Shown piece after piece: positions 1-9,796 of a stretch of DNA of 64,000 nt. The position numbers and the translations under genes are program-made. The DNA comes from Cyanobium sp. Morenito 9A2. GTDB taxonomy: Bacteria; Cyanobacteriota; Cyanobacteriia; PCC-6307; Cyanobiaceae. Numbering within the stretch: the stretch's first letter is position 1; each line of letters opens with the position of its first letter. The stretch is from NCBI RefSeq assembly GCF_024345575.1, contig NZ_JAGQBJ010000003.1, positions 1 to 64,000 on the forward strand, given 5' to 3'. The notes under the pieces were generated by a model. That model searched no databases, was not told the origin of the DNA, and saw only the letters and a list, made by a program, of their open reading frames with translations.

Positions 1-232
1 CCAGGCTGTTGAGCACCATCACCATGCTGGCCACGCCGCAGTAGGCGGGATTGGCCTGGGTGAGGAACTGCTCGGCCAGCGGTCCGTAGTCGGCGCGATC
101 GACGCTCTGCATCAGCAGGGTCTGGCCCTGGGGCTCCGGCAGGGGGATGGAGATCCCCGGCTGGGCAAGGGCGGTGGGGCCCAAGGGCAGCATCGCCATC
201 AGAGCGACACCGAGCCAGCTGCAGAAGGCCAC
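1..232 (-). CDS. Phytochelatin-synthase-like cysteine peptidase, N-terminal part
   Basis: The 3' part lies beyond the left edge. Translation from a GTG at 232 gives a signal-peptide-like hydrophobic stretch ending ALA-Q, then a segment with QANPAYCGVASMVMVLNSL. This is the active-site block of cyanobacterial phytochelatin-synthase-like proteins (papain fold), with the catalytic Cys in YCGVAS. The bacterial forms cleave glutathione to gamma-Glu-Cys and act in thiol or metal homeostasis. No ATG lies in frame upstream; an AAAGGA sequence is 15 nt before the GTG, so the start is tentative. His and Asp of the triad would lie outside the window. Confidence 0.8.
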   Translation of the reverse strand, partial: MAFCSWLGVALMAMLPLGPTALAQPGISIPLPEPQGQTLLMQSVDRADYGPLAEQFLTQANPAYCGVASMVMVLNSL

Positions 233-679
233 GGTTGCCCGCCGCTGTCCTTTCTGGTGGAGACAGGACCTAGTGGAATGACTTAGTGATCGCGCCATTG
301 AAATAGCGGTTGATCGCCTTCGAGGGCTCGGAAGCGAGGGTGCACGGGGCGGTGCGCTGGATTCTCACCAGCCTTGGCTGCAGATCATTGCTTCTTTTTC
401 CTACGCCCACTGCACACTGCGCTGTACAGAGTCATATCAGACCTTGAGCCCACTGCGCCTGCCTAAAAGGGGCGTGGCGTTCAGCATTGAAATTGCTGAT
501 GTGAGCCGGCCTGTTTTGTTGCTGCTCATGTCCCTTCTGCTCCGGAGCCCACTCCGGGACGTTTGTGACCTTGCGGATGCAGCGCTTGTACCGGAGAGCT
601 ACTAGAAGTGATCTGAGTGGGCGACTAGAACTGACAGTCACAATCAAAGCCCTTCTTGATGGCACCAAAGGGCTAACAG
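233..679. other. Intergenic region between divergent genes
   Basis: This region separates the phytochelatin-synthase-like gene (leftward) from the AbrB-like gene (rightward), so both promoters should lie here. I see no convincing gene, RNA or strong inverted repeat. The open frames within it have no family resemblance. Confidence 0.5.
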
Positions 680-712
680 GTGCTAGCCTTAGTCTTATTG
701 GATGAAATCGAC

Positions 713-1078
713 ATGCCTTTGTCTGGAGCCGAACTGTTGAACAAGGTGAAGGAGCTAGGTGATGTGAGCAAATCCAAGCTAGTCAAGGCGGCCGGCTATG
801 TCAGTATCAAGAAAGACGGCAGCGAGCGCCTCAACTTCACCGCCTTTTACGAGGCGCTGCTAGAGGCTAAAGGCGTCAGCTTGGGCTCAGCCACGGCCGC
901 GGTGGGCAAGGGCGGCCGCAAGCTGAGCTATGTGGCCACGGTGCAGGGAAACGGAAACCTGCTTATCGGAAAGGCCTACACCGCTTTTCTGGATCTGCAG
1001 CCCGGCGATGATTTTGAGATCAAGCTGGGTAAGAAGCAGATCCGGCTGGTCCCGGTTGGCGCAGACGATGAGGAGTGA
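713..1078 (+). CDS. cyAbrB-type transcriptional regulator
   Basis: The 121-residue product matches the cyanobacterial AbrB-like family: LSGAELLNKVKELGDVSKS near the start, ERLNFTAFYEALLEAKG in the middle, then GRKLSYVATVQGNGNLLIGKAY and a C-terminal GDDFEIKLGKKQIRL that resembles an AbrB swapped-hairpin domain. Members bind DNA broadly and affect nitrogen, carbon and redox genes. The ATG at 713 is preferred because homologues start with a similar short M-x-L-(S/T)-G sequence; a GTG at 680 is also in frame. It stands alone, so no operon partner is evident. Confidence 0.85.
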   Translation: MPLSGAELLNKVKELGDVSKSKLVKAAGYVSIKKDGSERLNFTAFYEALLEAKGVSLGSATAAVGKGGRKLSYVATVQGNGNLLIGKAYTAFLDLQPGDDFEIKLGKKQIRLVPVGADDEE

Positions 1079-1183
1079 GGGAGGACTTCGCCTTTGACAA
1101 GGGCGGTGTTAAAACTTTTGGTCCTGTTGGGTTGGCGTGATGCACAACTTTTACTATCGTTCATTCCGATGACTTAGGGCAAA

Positions 1184-1828
1184 TTGCAAGAAAACCTGCT
1201 TGTCAAGGACTGCCTGCGGCATCACGGCGGTGCCTTACTGTTCATGGCACCGGAGTGGAGCGAGGCCCAGCGAGGGGTGCCCTGCCAGATCGTGGATGTC
1301 TTTGCGCTGAAGGTGGTGACGGGTTATACCCGTGATCCACAAGGGAAGTTGCTGCTTGAGGCACATCCATCTGTGGCGGCTGGCCGTAGCTGGTCGCTGG
1401 CCAAGGCCTGTCAGTTGGCGCGTCTTGACGCCAGACCCGAACGGTGGGTGGTGCTGCAACGCAACAACAGAGCGTGGGGGCTGTTCTGGGCAGGCGGAGG
1501 ACTGCACCGTTGCCGGCAGCAACTGCTTGAGACCTCGGAGTCGCCAGCACTGAGCTCCGCGCTCGTTCCAGTGACGCCAGAAGCGGTGCTGCGGTTGGTC
1601 CTCAATTTAGAAGTGGAGGACACACTCACTGAGAAAACCTTCCAAGCCGTTGTTCCTCCTGCCGCGGTGGGTGGTTCCGAAGTTCTTAAGGCCGTTCTAT
1701 GGACGTCCCTGGCCTGGCTTGTTCTGCTGGGTCTGACAGCTGCCGGCTTCCTGGGAGTGCTGCGCGAGCAAGACCGCAAGCTGGAACTACTGCTGGAGCG
1801 GACACCAGCACCGGCTGCCAATCGCTAG
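1184..1828 (+). CDS. Hypothetical protein with a C-terminal membrane anchor
   Basis: The 214-residue product begins at a TTG. It has a soluble part of about 165 residues and one hydrophobic segment near residues 168-190, followed by a short charged tail. That suggests a tail-anchored or single-pass membrane protein with its bulk on one side. I recognise no family or catalytic motif. The start codon is uncertain. Confidence 0.5.
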   Translation: MQENLLVKDCLRHHGGALLFMAPEWSEAQRGVPCQIVDVFALKVVTGYTRDPQGKLLLEAHPSVAAGRSWSLAKACQLARLDARPERWVVLQRNNRAWGLFWAGGGLHRCRQQLLETSESPALSSALVPVTPEAVLRLVLNLEVEDTLTEKTFQAVVPPAAVGGSEVLKAVLWTSLAWLVLLGLTAAGFLGVLREQDRKLELLLERTPAPAANR

Positions 1829-2275
1829 TGACTACCTGGCCCGATGTCCACAGCTCGCTCCACATCAACGCCCTGTGCTGGGCAGCCCAACTGCACCGCC
1901 GCAAGGGTAACTGGTGTGAGTATTTCCAAGCTGAACGCCGTAAGCGGTCTGGTGTGGAAAGACGGTGGAGATGAGGGGCATGCGATCGGCGGCTAGCTGC
2001 ACGATTCGATTTAGGACGCCGACCAGGACGAGGTAACGATTGCTGTGTGCTATGGCCAGAGGCTGGTAGTTGGTGCCTTGTTGAGTGGGGTGGTGGATCA
2101 GCTCCCGACTCACCAGGTGCTCACCTGCCAGCTGCATCAGGGCCTGTTAGCCTATGACGAGCACTTCATCCACCCCTGTCAGAGCTGGGACAGATGACAT
2201 AGCTTTGCAGCAGTACCAAGTCCACCCGAAGAGGTCTGCCAACCGTCACGTGAGGCTCTCCAACGAGTGAGTGAA
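1829..2275. other. No supportable gene
   Basis: Only short overlapping frames occur on both strands. A plus-strand frame just after 1828 (VTTWPDVHSSLHINALCWAA) reads like a decayed coding fragment but runs into stops, and I cannot assign it. Confidence 0.35.
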
Positions 2276-2349
2276 CGGGACTGACGGGATTCGAACCCGC
2301 AACTTCCGCCGTGACAGGGCGGTGCTCTAACCGGTTGAACTACAGCCCC
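2276..2349 (-). tRNA. tRNA-Asp(GTC)
   Basis: Reading the minus strand gives a full 74-nt cloverleaf: acceptor GGGGCTG pairing with CAGTCCC through one G-U, D-arm TTCAACCGGTTAGAG, anticodon stem CCGCC/GGCGG around loop CTGTCAC (anticodon GTC), and T-arm GGGTTCGAATCCC. CCA is not encoded. Its 3' end faces left, away from the accessory element. Confidence 0.95.
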
Positions 2350-2960
2350 AGTCCGGCTTTTGGCCGATCTGCGTTGCGCATGCAACTCCTAAATTATCCG
2401 TGATCTCGGGCCCCGACGTCAACTGCGAGCAGGGGATTCAAGTCGGTATAGCTAGCTGCATATGGTGTTGGTGGTTTGGGGTTTGGGATTTGGGGTTTGG
2501 GGTTTGGGGTTTGCCGCATCAAAAGCTTGAGAAAACTTTAACTTGCCGGCCGAGCCTTCCCCGTAACAGAGCTGATTTCCGGCTGATATCGCTTCGCAAA
2601 GCTGCTCAGGCAGCCTGATTACGCGCTTTTGGTACGTTGTCAGCGCTATTGACAGCCTTCTTGGCTACACCTCTTGGAAACCTACTATGCATGCCTCTAT
2701 CGCAGGTTTGAGGAGGTTCCCAAGCGGATTAACTTTTAGGTGACCACATGCAGCCCAAAGACGGCACTGACGTTTCAGTGCCTCTCAGCTTGTTCTGACT
2801 CAGGTCTCCCCATTGTTTGATCCAGCCAAACACTTTCTTGATCTCCCGGCGGGCATTGATCGACTTGGGATACTCCTCGTGGCGCGTAGCGGCGTCCCAT
2901 GGAGCGGTGTTTCTGATTCAGGCCCCAGAACAGTTTCGGGTCCACAGGTATCGGGGGTGA
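2350..2960. other. Non-coding stretch with a G-rich heptamer tract
   Basis: No gene is supportable. The one notable feature is the tandem heptamer at 2473-2513. The rest, up to the transposase remnant, is moderately AT-rich and contains many stops. Confidence 0.4.
2473..2513 (+). repeat. Tandem G-rich heptamer repeat (about six units of TTTGGGG)
   Basis: Five to six consecutive copies of TTTGGGG/TTTGGGA run in register between a GTTGGTGG lead-in and TTTGCCGC. Four or more G-runs at short spacing could form a G-quadruplex. The tract sits 3' of nothing obvious and upstream of the transposase remnant. Confidence 0.85.
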
Positions 2961-3165
2961 CGGAGATGCTGCTCAAGCAGTTCCTAGGTGCCTTGTCCGT
3001 GATGGAGGCCGCATGGGACGAGGTGCTGGCGTTTCTGGACTTCCCTGAGGAGCACTGGTGCAACGTCTGGAGCACCAATCCGCTTGAGCGCCTTAACAAG
3101 GAGATCAAACGCCGCACCAACAAGGGCACCTTCCCCAACTCTGCAGGGCTGATGCAAGTGGAGCG
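2961..3165 (+). pseudogene. IS256-family transposase C-terminal fragment
   Basis: The sequence WSTNPLERLNKEIKRRTN followed by GTFPN is the conserved C-terminal signature of IS256/MutB-type transposases. It is preceded by the usual AWDEVLAFLDFPEEHW. The open frame extends upstream to 2813, but that portion is unlike the family, and everything before and after this block is missing. It is a scrap of an insertion sequence with no terminal inverted repeats visible. Confidence 0.75.
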
Positions 3166-3470
3166 ATACTTAAGAGGAATAGATCTGACTTGGCTCATTA
3201 TGTTGTAATAAAATAAAAAGAATCTTGGAGCTAGTGGCGCGAACAATTCTCGAATTTATAGCACTTCACTTCATTCCAGACGAGCAAGAAGTTGCGTACT
3301 GTCTATATATTTATTAACATACTTTTAGGTTTTCTAATATAAATCCAATAGCTGTCAAAGGGATCTGTCAATTTAGCATAACGCTAATCAAACGTTACTA
3401 CAGAGGGTGGCCACATCAAGACCTTGACCAGCGGGAGGTCAGCCTGCTAGTAGACTGAGCTTACCAAGAA
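3166..3470. other. AT-rich leader of the restriction-modification cassette
   Basis: There is no gene. Base composition changes sharply from GC-rich to AT-rich here, with runs such as TATATATTTATTAAC near 3303, consistent with the left edge of an acquired segment and with the promoter of the following methyltransferase. Confidence 0.45.
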
Positions 3471-5921
3471 ATGAACATTATGCACGTTAGAGCTGCCTCT
3501 GTCGACACTACGGCAGGTCTGGGTGGGCGATTTGAAATATCAAAAACAAGTGTGAATTATTCGGCACTTGTTGAAAGTATTAGCCTTTCAAGCAGGTTTG
3601 GAGTTGAGGCAATCAGGTTACTGACTTTTCAAAGTGTCAAGAACTGGCAGTCGATTTGCCCATGGTTCATGCTTTGGAAGGAGCATTGCATGCGCTTCTT
3701 TGACCTTGAATTAGCCGATGAACTGCTAAAAGACTACATGCCCGATACTGAGGAACATCGACTCTTTCTGGCTCAGTCATATTGCGCAGTTTTGCTTGAC
3801 CTGATTCTTGATAAGGCAAATTGTAAAAGTCAAGCAGGAAAACCCATATATTCAGGATCTTTGTTTGGATGGATTGCGATTGAGGACATTTCTTGTATAA
3901 ATGAAATTTCGAAGAATCTCCCTCCTCACATATCAACATTTTTCGAAGGATCTGGCGCCACCATCAAGCAGTGCTCGGACATTCTGGCGAGTATTTATCA
4001 GGAGATAATGCCTCCTGCACTACGTCACCTACTTGGAGAGTACTATACACCTCCGTGGCTTGTTGATTATTGCATTGCACATGCCGAACACGCCAGAAAG
4101 TCAGCTACAGAGATAGTCTCTATTCTCGATCCATCCGTAGGCTCGGGGGGATTTCTTGCACATTATATAGCTGAGCTGCAGAATCAGGGGGTGGAGCTTC
4201 AGGTTGAATTGACTGGCTTTGACATTAATCCTTTGTCAATTCTATTTTGCAAGGCAAATCTGCTTATTGCAACATCGAGATCGCAGGGCAGAGCATTATC
4301 AATAGTATCTCATATGTATCTTAGTGATGCAGTGGTTGATCCAATACTTGATGGCGAAGGTCCTCTCTTTTGCTCTGTCAAGCGGCATCAAGCCAATATT
4401 CTCGGTCATTTAGTTACAGACGATCTCACTCTAAATGCATCTGTTGAGCTTATTGTTGGACAGTTTGATCTGCTGCCAAGGGTTAAGTGCTTATATGAGT
4501 TATCTGTTCATCATTATGTAAGTGAGATATTTTCAGCGACACGTGCAACAGTCTCAGATGTAATTATTGGAAATCCACCGTGGATATCATGGGATGGCCT
4601 TAGCTTTCACTATCGAGAGCGTGTAGCTCCACAGTGGGCAATGTCATCGTTATTTACCAGCAAAGGATGGAACGCAAAAGTTGCTGCAGGCAAGACAGAT
4701 TTTTCATCATTATTTGTATATCGCGCGGCAGAGAGACATGCATCGACAAATGCCATAATGGTATTTGTGCTACCACTTTCTCTTTTTCAAAGTAGATTGT
4801 CTGGTGAGGGATTCCGTTCATTTGAAACTGCAGGTGGTCGTCGGTATCCAATCGTTTCATTGGATGACTTTGCCTCTGTCAAGATATTTCGAGATGCAGT
4901 CAATAGGACAGCTGTTGGAGTTTTTGCTGTTGACCGGGAATGTTCTTTCCCAATATTATATAATTATTGGTCGTCGGGAAAGGCGGATAATATTTCTTGT
5001 GTTCAAACTTTTGGCGGACCTCTCAATCCGGCCATTCATGATTCTCCTATTGTAAGGTTTGAAGAAGGCTGCTCAGACTTACAAGTACTTATTGGAAAGA
5101 GTGACTACCGCGCAAGAGGAGGCGTGAATACTGGTGGTGCAAACACAATTCTTCAAGTTCATGTATTGGCAGACAAAGGCTCAACGGTCACAATTCAGAA
5201 TACTGGTAAATCCAGGAGAAGTTTCAGCAAAGTCATCACTTCCGAGGTCGAATCAGATGTGGTCTTCCCTCTTCTTTGTGGAACTGACATGAAGCGCTGG
5301 AAGTCAACACCTAGCAAAAGTATTTTATTGCTATACTCTGTCGAACAACCCAAAAAGGCTATTTCTGAGGCTCTAGTTCGAGACCATTATCCCAAAGCCT
5401 ACGGTTTTGTCTCTGAGTTTCGAGACCTACTTACAGAAAGAAAAGAGTATCATCGGTGGGGATGCTCGGGGCCTTTTTTCGAGGTTTATCGGATTGGACC
5501 ATATACATTTAGTCCAATTAAAGTCGTTTGGCAGCATACGGGATATTGTAAGTCGTTGAACATTTCAGTTATTGACGATAGGGGTAAAAAAGTAACTATA
5601 CCAGATCAAAAAGCAATCATAATTTCTTGCAGCTGTCTCGACGAGGCTCATTATATATGTGCTTATTTGGGGTCGTCTGTTACGGCTGATGTATTAAACA
5701 AATATCTTGGGACAGATGCCTCCACGCATATTCTGGACTATGTATCACTGCGACATTATGATGCAAAATCAGACGATCATAGAGAGCTTGCTGAGTTATC
5801 ATTAGAGGCGCATCGCCTTGCTGCCATAGATGCTTCCACCTTGGAAATAGAGCTCAAAATAAATAAAATCGTAAAAAGTCTAATGCAAATTTCTGTACTT
5901 TTTAATGAAGAGACCGACTAA
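3471..5921 (+). CDS. N6-adenine DNA methyltransferase of a type II restriction-modification system
   Basis: The 816-residue protein has the order expected for a large gamma-class/Eco57I-like adenine methylase. LLGEYYTPPWLVDY (about residue 188) precedes AdoMet motif I DPSVGSGGFL (about 219), a DINPL loop follows (about 248), and the catalytic motif IV NPPW lies near residue 368. The C-terminal half probably holds target recognition. No PD-(D/E)XK motif is evident inside it, so the nuclease is probably the convergent neighbour that ends 14 bases downstream. The gene is clearly more AT-rich than the flanking chromosome, a sign of recent transfer. It would protect host DNA against that nuclease. 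The recognition sequence cannot be read from the gene. Confidence 0.88.
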   Translation: MNIMHVRAASVDTTAGLGGRFEISKTSVNYSALVESISLSSRFGVEAIRLLTFQSVKNWQSICPWFMLWKEHCMRFFDLELADELLKDYMPDTEEHRLFLAQSYCAVLLDLILDKANCKSQAGKPIYSGSLFGWIAIEDISCINEISKNLPPHISTFFEGSGATIKQCSDILASIYQEIMPPALRHLLGEYYTPPWLVDYCIAHAEHARKSATEIVSILDPSVGSGGFLAHYIAELQNQGVELQVELTGFDINPLSILFCKANLLIATSRSQGRALSIVSHMYLSDAVVDPILDGEGPLFCSVKRHQANILGHLVTDDLTLNASVELIVGQFDLLPRVKCLYELSVHHYVSEIFSATRATVSDVIIGNPPWISWDGLSFHYRERVAPQWAMSSLFTSKGWNAKVAAGKTDFSSLFVYRAAERHASTNAIMVFVLPLSLFQSRLSGEGFRSFETAGGRRYPIVSLDDFASVKIFRDAVNRTAVGVFAVDRECSFPILYNYWSSGKADNISCVQTFGGPLNPAIHDSPIVRFEEGCSDLQVLIGKSDYRARGGVNTGGANTILQVHVLADKGSTVTIQNTGKSRRSFSKVITSEVESDVVFPLLCGTDMKRWKSTPSKSILLLYSVEQPKKAISEALVRDHYPKAYGFVSEFRDLLTERKEYHRWGCSGPFFEVYRIGPYTFSPIKVVWQHTGYCKSLNISVIDDRGKKVTIPDQKAIIISCSCLDEAHYICAYLGSSVTADVLNKYLGTDASTHILDYVSLRHYDAKSDDHRELAELSLEAHRLAAIDASTLEIELKINKIVKSLMQISVLFNEETD

Positions 5922-5935
5922 TCTCGTCCGTGAAG

Positions 5936-6742
5936 TCAACTTAGGCCTCTTAATGTCACTTCCCACTCTGAAAGTACTTCTCTTCCGAAAAAAATCTGGT
6001 CAACGTGCCGTGTGTGCAGCATATCAATCATGCGACATAAGTATGAGCGACCACAGTCCCACCACGTAAACCTATCGTCGATAAAAAGAAAATGTTTAAT
6101 CCTCACTCCAAGATTCTTTTCTGCAAGCTCAATCTCGTAACCATCTAGCAAGGTTTCGTATACTCCATCTGCAACTCTGCTTCCAAATGTTGTGGTTCCA
6201 TAATATTCTTTAATTTCCCAGACTGCTTTCGGATCTCTAGTGTCAGGTATGGCTCCATCAAATCTTCGAGAAAAGATTCCCTCAAGCCCATCCTTAGATG
6301 TCAACACAGAAAGCCTCCTTGCATCGTCGATAAATCCATTTGGCCCTAGTATACTCTCTGCAATCATCGCAACTAAGCAGGCAAGATATGCATGATGCCT
6401 TTTTATACCCTTTTGCTTGTTCATCGGAAGAGCTTTGGTTGGCTTGGTATTTTCTCTAACTTCCTGAAATGCAAGCTCAGCTTCTGCTCTATTCATAAAA
6501 AGAGGTGCAATAGTTGTATTTAATGTGTGCGCGCGCCAATTAATGTACATCAGCACCTCTTCAAGAAGATGATCCTGTGGAAGAGTAATAGCCTCTCTTC
6601 GGTACACATCTTCCAGATCAGTTTTTGTATATGTACGAAGTGACCCACTTCCGCGCTTGCTATACCCTGCTTGTTCTGACGAGAATTTTACGTTCGACCA
6701 GAACCGTGGGCATTTGTCAAGAAAGCGACTATCAGGCTTCAT
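5936..6742 (-). CDS. Putative type II restriction endonuclease, PD-(D/E)XK fold
   Basis: The 268-residue protein carries FDGAIPD at residues 161-167 and EIKEYY at 176-181, giving a D162...E176-x-K178 arrangement typical of PD-(D/E)XK nucleases. It follows the HTH gene on the same strand with a one-base gap, so the two are co-transcribed, and it converges tail to tail with the methyltransferase. This C-R operon opposite M layout is common in controlled restriction systems. The family is inferred from motif and context, and the cleavage site is unknown. AT-rich codon use matches the methyltransferase. Confidence 0.75.
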   Translation of the reverse strand: MKPDSRFLDKCPRFWSNVKFSSEQAGYSKRGSGSLRTYTKTDLEDVYRREAITLPQDHLLEEVLMYINWRAHTLNTTIAPLFMNRAEAELAFQEVRENTKPTKALPMNKQKGIKRHHAYLACLVAMIAESILGPNGFIDDARRLSVLTSKDGLEGIFSRRFDGAIPDTRDPKAVWEIKEYYGTTTFGSRVADGVYETLLDGYEIELAEKNLGVRIKHFLFIDDRFTWWDCGRSYLCRMIDMLHTRHVDQIFFGREVLSEWEVTLRGLS

Positions 6743-6743
6743 C

Positions 6744-6962
6744 TTAGAGTTTTTTGAAGAGTTCTGATGGGTGAACCCTGAGTGAGTGAGATATCTTCAG
6801 GAGGTTGTCCAGGCCAACGTTGCGCTGGCCTCGCTCAATGCCGCCTATGTATGAGGGGTGCAGACCTGTAGCGGCTGCTAAATCTTCTTGAGTCCAATTC
6901 ATGGAGAGTCTGATCTCTCGGATTCTTAACCCGACTCTTTTCCTTTCATCCAACTCACACAT
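6744..6962 (-). CDS. XRE-family controller (C) protein
   Basis: A 72-residue stand-alone helix-turn-helix: IREIRLSMNWTQEDLAAATG, then LHPSYIGGIERGQRNVGLDNLLKIS in two phrases, is the classic Cro/C1-type HTH including the recognition helix. Size and position directly before the nuclease gene match restriction controller proteins, which delay nuclease expression until the DNA is methylated. A perfect palindrome 20 bases before the ATG is the probable autoregulatory operator. Confidence 0.85.
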   Translation of the reverse strand: MCELDERKRVGLRIREIRLSMNWTQEDLAAATGLHPSYIGGIERGQRNVGLDNLLKISHSLRVHPSELFKKL

Positions 6963-6981
6963 CTCATTGGCCTTGGCAATT

Positions 6982-6998
6982 TAGTCAAGTCTTGACTA
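6982..6998. promoter_or_regulatory. Palindromic operator of the controller gene (C-box-like)
   Basis: TAGTCAAG-T-CTTGACTA is a perfect 8-bp inverted repeat around one base, starting 20 bases upstream of the controller ATG. A second GACTATG half-site follows at 7009 in direct orientation to the one at 6994. Paired boxes of this kind are what C proteins of restriction systems bind. Binding is inferred. Confidence 0.7.
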
Positions 6999-8386
6999 TG
7001 GGTCCAGAGACTATGAGTACAGATGCTGGCCGGATAGCTTTTGTTCAATTTTTCGTTTTTACCGCAAAGCAAGATTGCCTGCTGCCTTTTGTCCAAATCG
7101 TCGAGTACGCGTAATATTATGTTGTCGAGTTATCTTGATTATTTCTTTGTGAACTGGATGACCGACTAATAAGCTTTTAATGTGCTAATAATGGTCGTTG
7201 CAATTCTTCCCGCCTTCAACTTTTAGGTCGCGAATGTGGTGACCCATCGCGAAAGCCAACCAGCAATATTTACCAATGACTGTGAATGCGCCCTTTGTAT
7301 TAAGCTAGAGCAGCTTAATACTGGTAGTTGCAGACCCTCATTGAATCCCGGCAATACTCAGTGAGGTATTGCGGTCTTCATGATCCCGGCACCCTGCAAC
7401 ATCTTCGTGCGCGAAGCGTCTGAGGACATCCCAAGCGCAGGCGGATGGGATTTTGGCAAGTCGGTTGAACAGATTCAGCGATGACAGCTTTCCGCAACTT
7501 TTTAGCACCGTGAGGCGATCCTCAGCAGGGTGCGCGGCCTACTTGACTTGCTCACCACCGATCGGCGATATCTGCTGTAGAACGGGTAGATCGCTGGCCA
7601 GCTCGAAAGGCTGACTCCCTAGAGCCCCCGCAACCGTTACGTGCGCGGTGCGCTTGAATCGATAGCTGGTAATCATTCCTCATAAGCACTTGCCCACCGC
7701 TGCTGCCGATCAACATAATTTTGCGTCGCTTGGGCGTAATGGGTAAGCGCCCATGTGAGCTCAGATTGCCGAGGAATGCTTCGGGCGTCTTGAATGGGCC
7801 ACTTTCAGATTCTTTCAGCCACTCGGCTTGCGATGGGACTGTCACTGCCCACAGAGGAAGCGGACTCCTATGTCGTTCTGAGTCCTGATCGAACTGACCG
7901 CTGGGTCTGGAACCTGTTCGAGAAGGCCATTGGCTGGTGCTTCCGATTGCACTTGGATCCCCAGTTCTGGCGGGTGTGCACTGGAAAGAAGCTGAGCTTG
8001 CCGATCAGCGCACAGACGGAAGCATTTACCCACATCTTCCACTCGATGCCAACCGACATTGTCTTCGATCAGCCCAGCTAGGCACGATGACTCGAGTTCG
8101 ACAGCAAGTATAATTCGATACTTTGAAATGTTGGTATCGTGGCCAGTCCTTCAAGTTGGGTTTAGTGTGCCAGATGCAAGCTTATCTCCAATCGCAGGTG
8201 AATCAGGTAGAGGAATCTTCTTATTAAGCAGCCTACAGCTTCACCCTGACTTCGACTGGCCGCTGGATGATACCGTCACGATCCAGGGCTATGTGATTAG
8301 CTTCGCGACGGTTGATCTCAGCTGCTCGCATCAGCACATCCAAAGGCGGCTACTCACGCCGATCGAGGGTTGAACAAGTGCTTTCA
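6999..8386. other. 1.4 kb without a supportable gene
   Basis: This joins the restriction cassette to the accessory element. Its frames (for example 7794-8081 and 8059-8373 on plus) overlap on both strands, lack ribosome sites and resemble nothing I know. Composition drifts from AT-rich to GC-rich. It may be decayed coding DNA. I looked for integrase motifs and saw none. Confidence 0.4.
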
Positions 8387-9319
8387 TCAACTGCTTCCAG
8401 GATTAATCGCAACAATCTCCGGACAGATCAGATCCGCCGCCTGCCGCGCCTCGCTGAGCACCTAGAACAACACCTTCGGCGATTCCTTGAGCAGCTCGAT
8501 CCAGTGGTTGAGATAGGCGGCATGGCTCTCGATCTCGCTGCCGATCTCCAGCCGATCACCCAGCAGCACCGCCCCCAGCTCAGCCACCAGCTCCTCGCGG
8601 GCACAGCGCGCCTTCCCAAAGGCACCGCCGAGATCCCGCTTGAGGCGTGATTCATGGCCGGTGGAGTGGATCTGCTCATGGGCCCAGGTGGCGCAGAACG
8701 CCGCTGGTGAGTGGAAGCTGGCGCGATCGGGCAGCTGGATGCGATCGATCGCCGGCAGGTAGCAGGCGCGATCACCCCCAAAGCTGACCGGCACCGGCCA
8801 GGCACCCAGCACGGCCTCGGCGGCCTCCAGGCGCTCGGGCTCCGGCTTGGGCTCCACCCCTTCTGCGACCTTGCGGGCTTCGATCAGGGAGGGAAGTGCC
8901 TCGCCCTCGAGATCGGCAGCATTGAAGACCGCCACCGGCCGGTAGGTGGCCCAGCTGCGCAGGGTGACTTCCCCGGCCTCGCCTGGCTCCTCGCGACTAT
9001 GGAGCTGGGGCCGCAGGATGTGAACCGCCTTGCTGCCCTTGCGGGGGAAGATCCCGAGCCTTTTGGCTTCGGCAAAGCCGCACCAGAACGGCAGTGCCGA
9101 ACCTCGGATGTGCATTCCGAGCGTGAGCAGGATCGGATTGGCGCCGCGGTAGCGATGACCCGAGATCAAGTTGACGTGGTGGCCACCGCCGCTGCCATCC
9201 CAGGGCCGCCGCCAGGGGGCTGAACCGGCCTCCATCAGCTCGATCAAGGAGGCGACGATCTTTTCCTCCGCCGTGGGGCCAGTGAAGGATTTGCGTGAGC
9301 GGGATATGGACGCGGCCAT
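8387..9319 (-). pseudogene. ArdC-like antirestriction protein, interrupted by an in-frame TAG
   Basis: The N-terminal part (EEKIVASLIELMEAGSAPWRRPW ... HRYRGANPILL ... FPRKGSKAVHI) matches the ArdC ssDNA-binding domain. The C-terminal part has the zincin motif HEQIHSTGH and a downstream EELVAELGAVLLG. ArdC proteins protect incoming plasmid DNA. A TAG at 8462-8464 follows KVLF, but the same frame continues for 24 family-like residues (VLSEARQAADLI...) to a TGA at 8387, so the stop looks like a point mutation or a recoded codon. Only the tail is lost, so a truncated protein might still fold. The start at 9319 is chosen because the ORF upstream overlaps the hairpin at 9350-9419. Confidence 0.8.
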
Positions 9320-9349
9320 GAAAGGCAAAGCGCGGGACGCCCGAGTGGT

Positions 9350-9419
9350 GCCCCGCGCAGGCAAGGGCGGCGACGGCGCCCAGCGCCGAGCCGCTTGCGT
9401 CAGCCCTTGCCCGTGGGGC
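9350..9419 (-). repeat. Structured hairpin, family copy 1
   Basis: Nested stems GCAAGGGC/GCCCTTGC (9361-9368 with 9403-9410), an outer GCCCC/GGGGC and an inner GGCGC-type hairpin. It lies 31 bases upstream of the ArdC-like start. It shares the core AAGGGC...CGCTTGCGTCAGCCCTTG with copies 3 and 4 (13239-13295, 14048-14102) and the stem layout with copy 2. Confidence 0.8.
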
Positions 9420-9796
9420 GACCATGAGGAAGCCCGCGCGACCCCACCCCCAGCGCTCAGGTGATCCGCAGCAGATCACCGCTGCTCCACCCGCCTGTGC
9501 GCCGCACCCGTGACGGCACAGGCGGTGTGGTCTTCGTCATCTGCCGATCGAAGCTGCCCCGCGAGGGGGCCATGGCGACGGAGAAGGCGACGCCCGCTGC
9601 TCCAACGACCTGCTGGGGCCAGATGCCGGTGCGAGGTTTGGCGTGAACCCGGGCGACCTGAGCCGGGGCCTTCATCGACCTGGAGCTGATCATGGTGGCG
9701 GGCATGGTTGCTCTGCATTTGTTCAGGCTCCATTGCCACGGCCGCTGCTGGCTGCCCGGTGCTGGCAAGGGGTGTTGACGTCCTGCGGAACTGCTG
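9420..9796. other. No supportable gene
   Basis: Long overlapping GC-rich frames on both strands, none with family resemblance or a ribosome site. It separates the ArdC-like gene from a short plus-strand ORF. Confidence 0.35.

Noticed and set aside
2800-3246. 148-residue minus-strand ORF
   Set aside because: It is the shadow of the IS256 transposase fragment on the plus strand.
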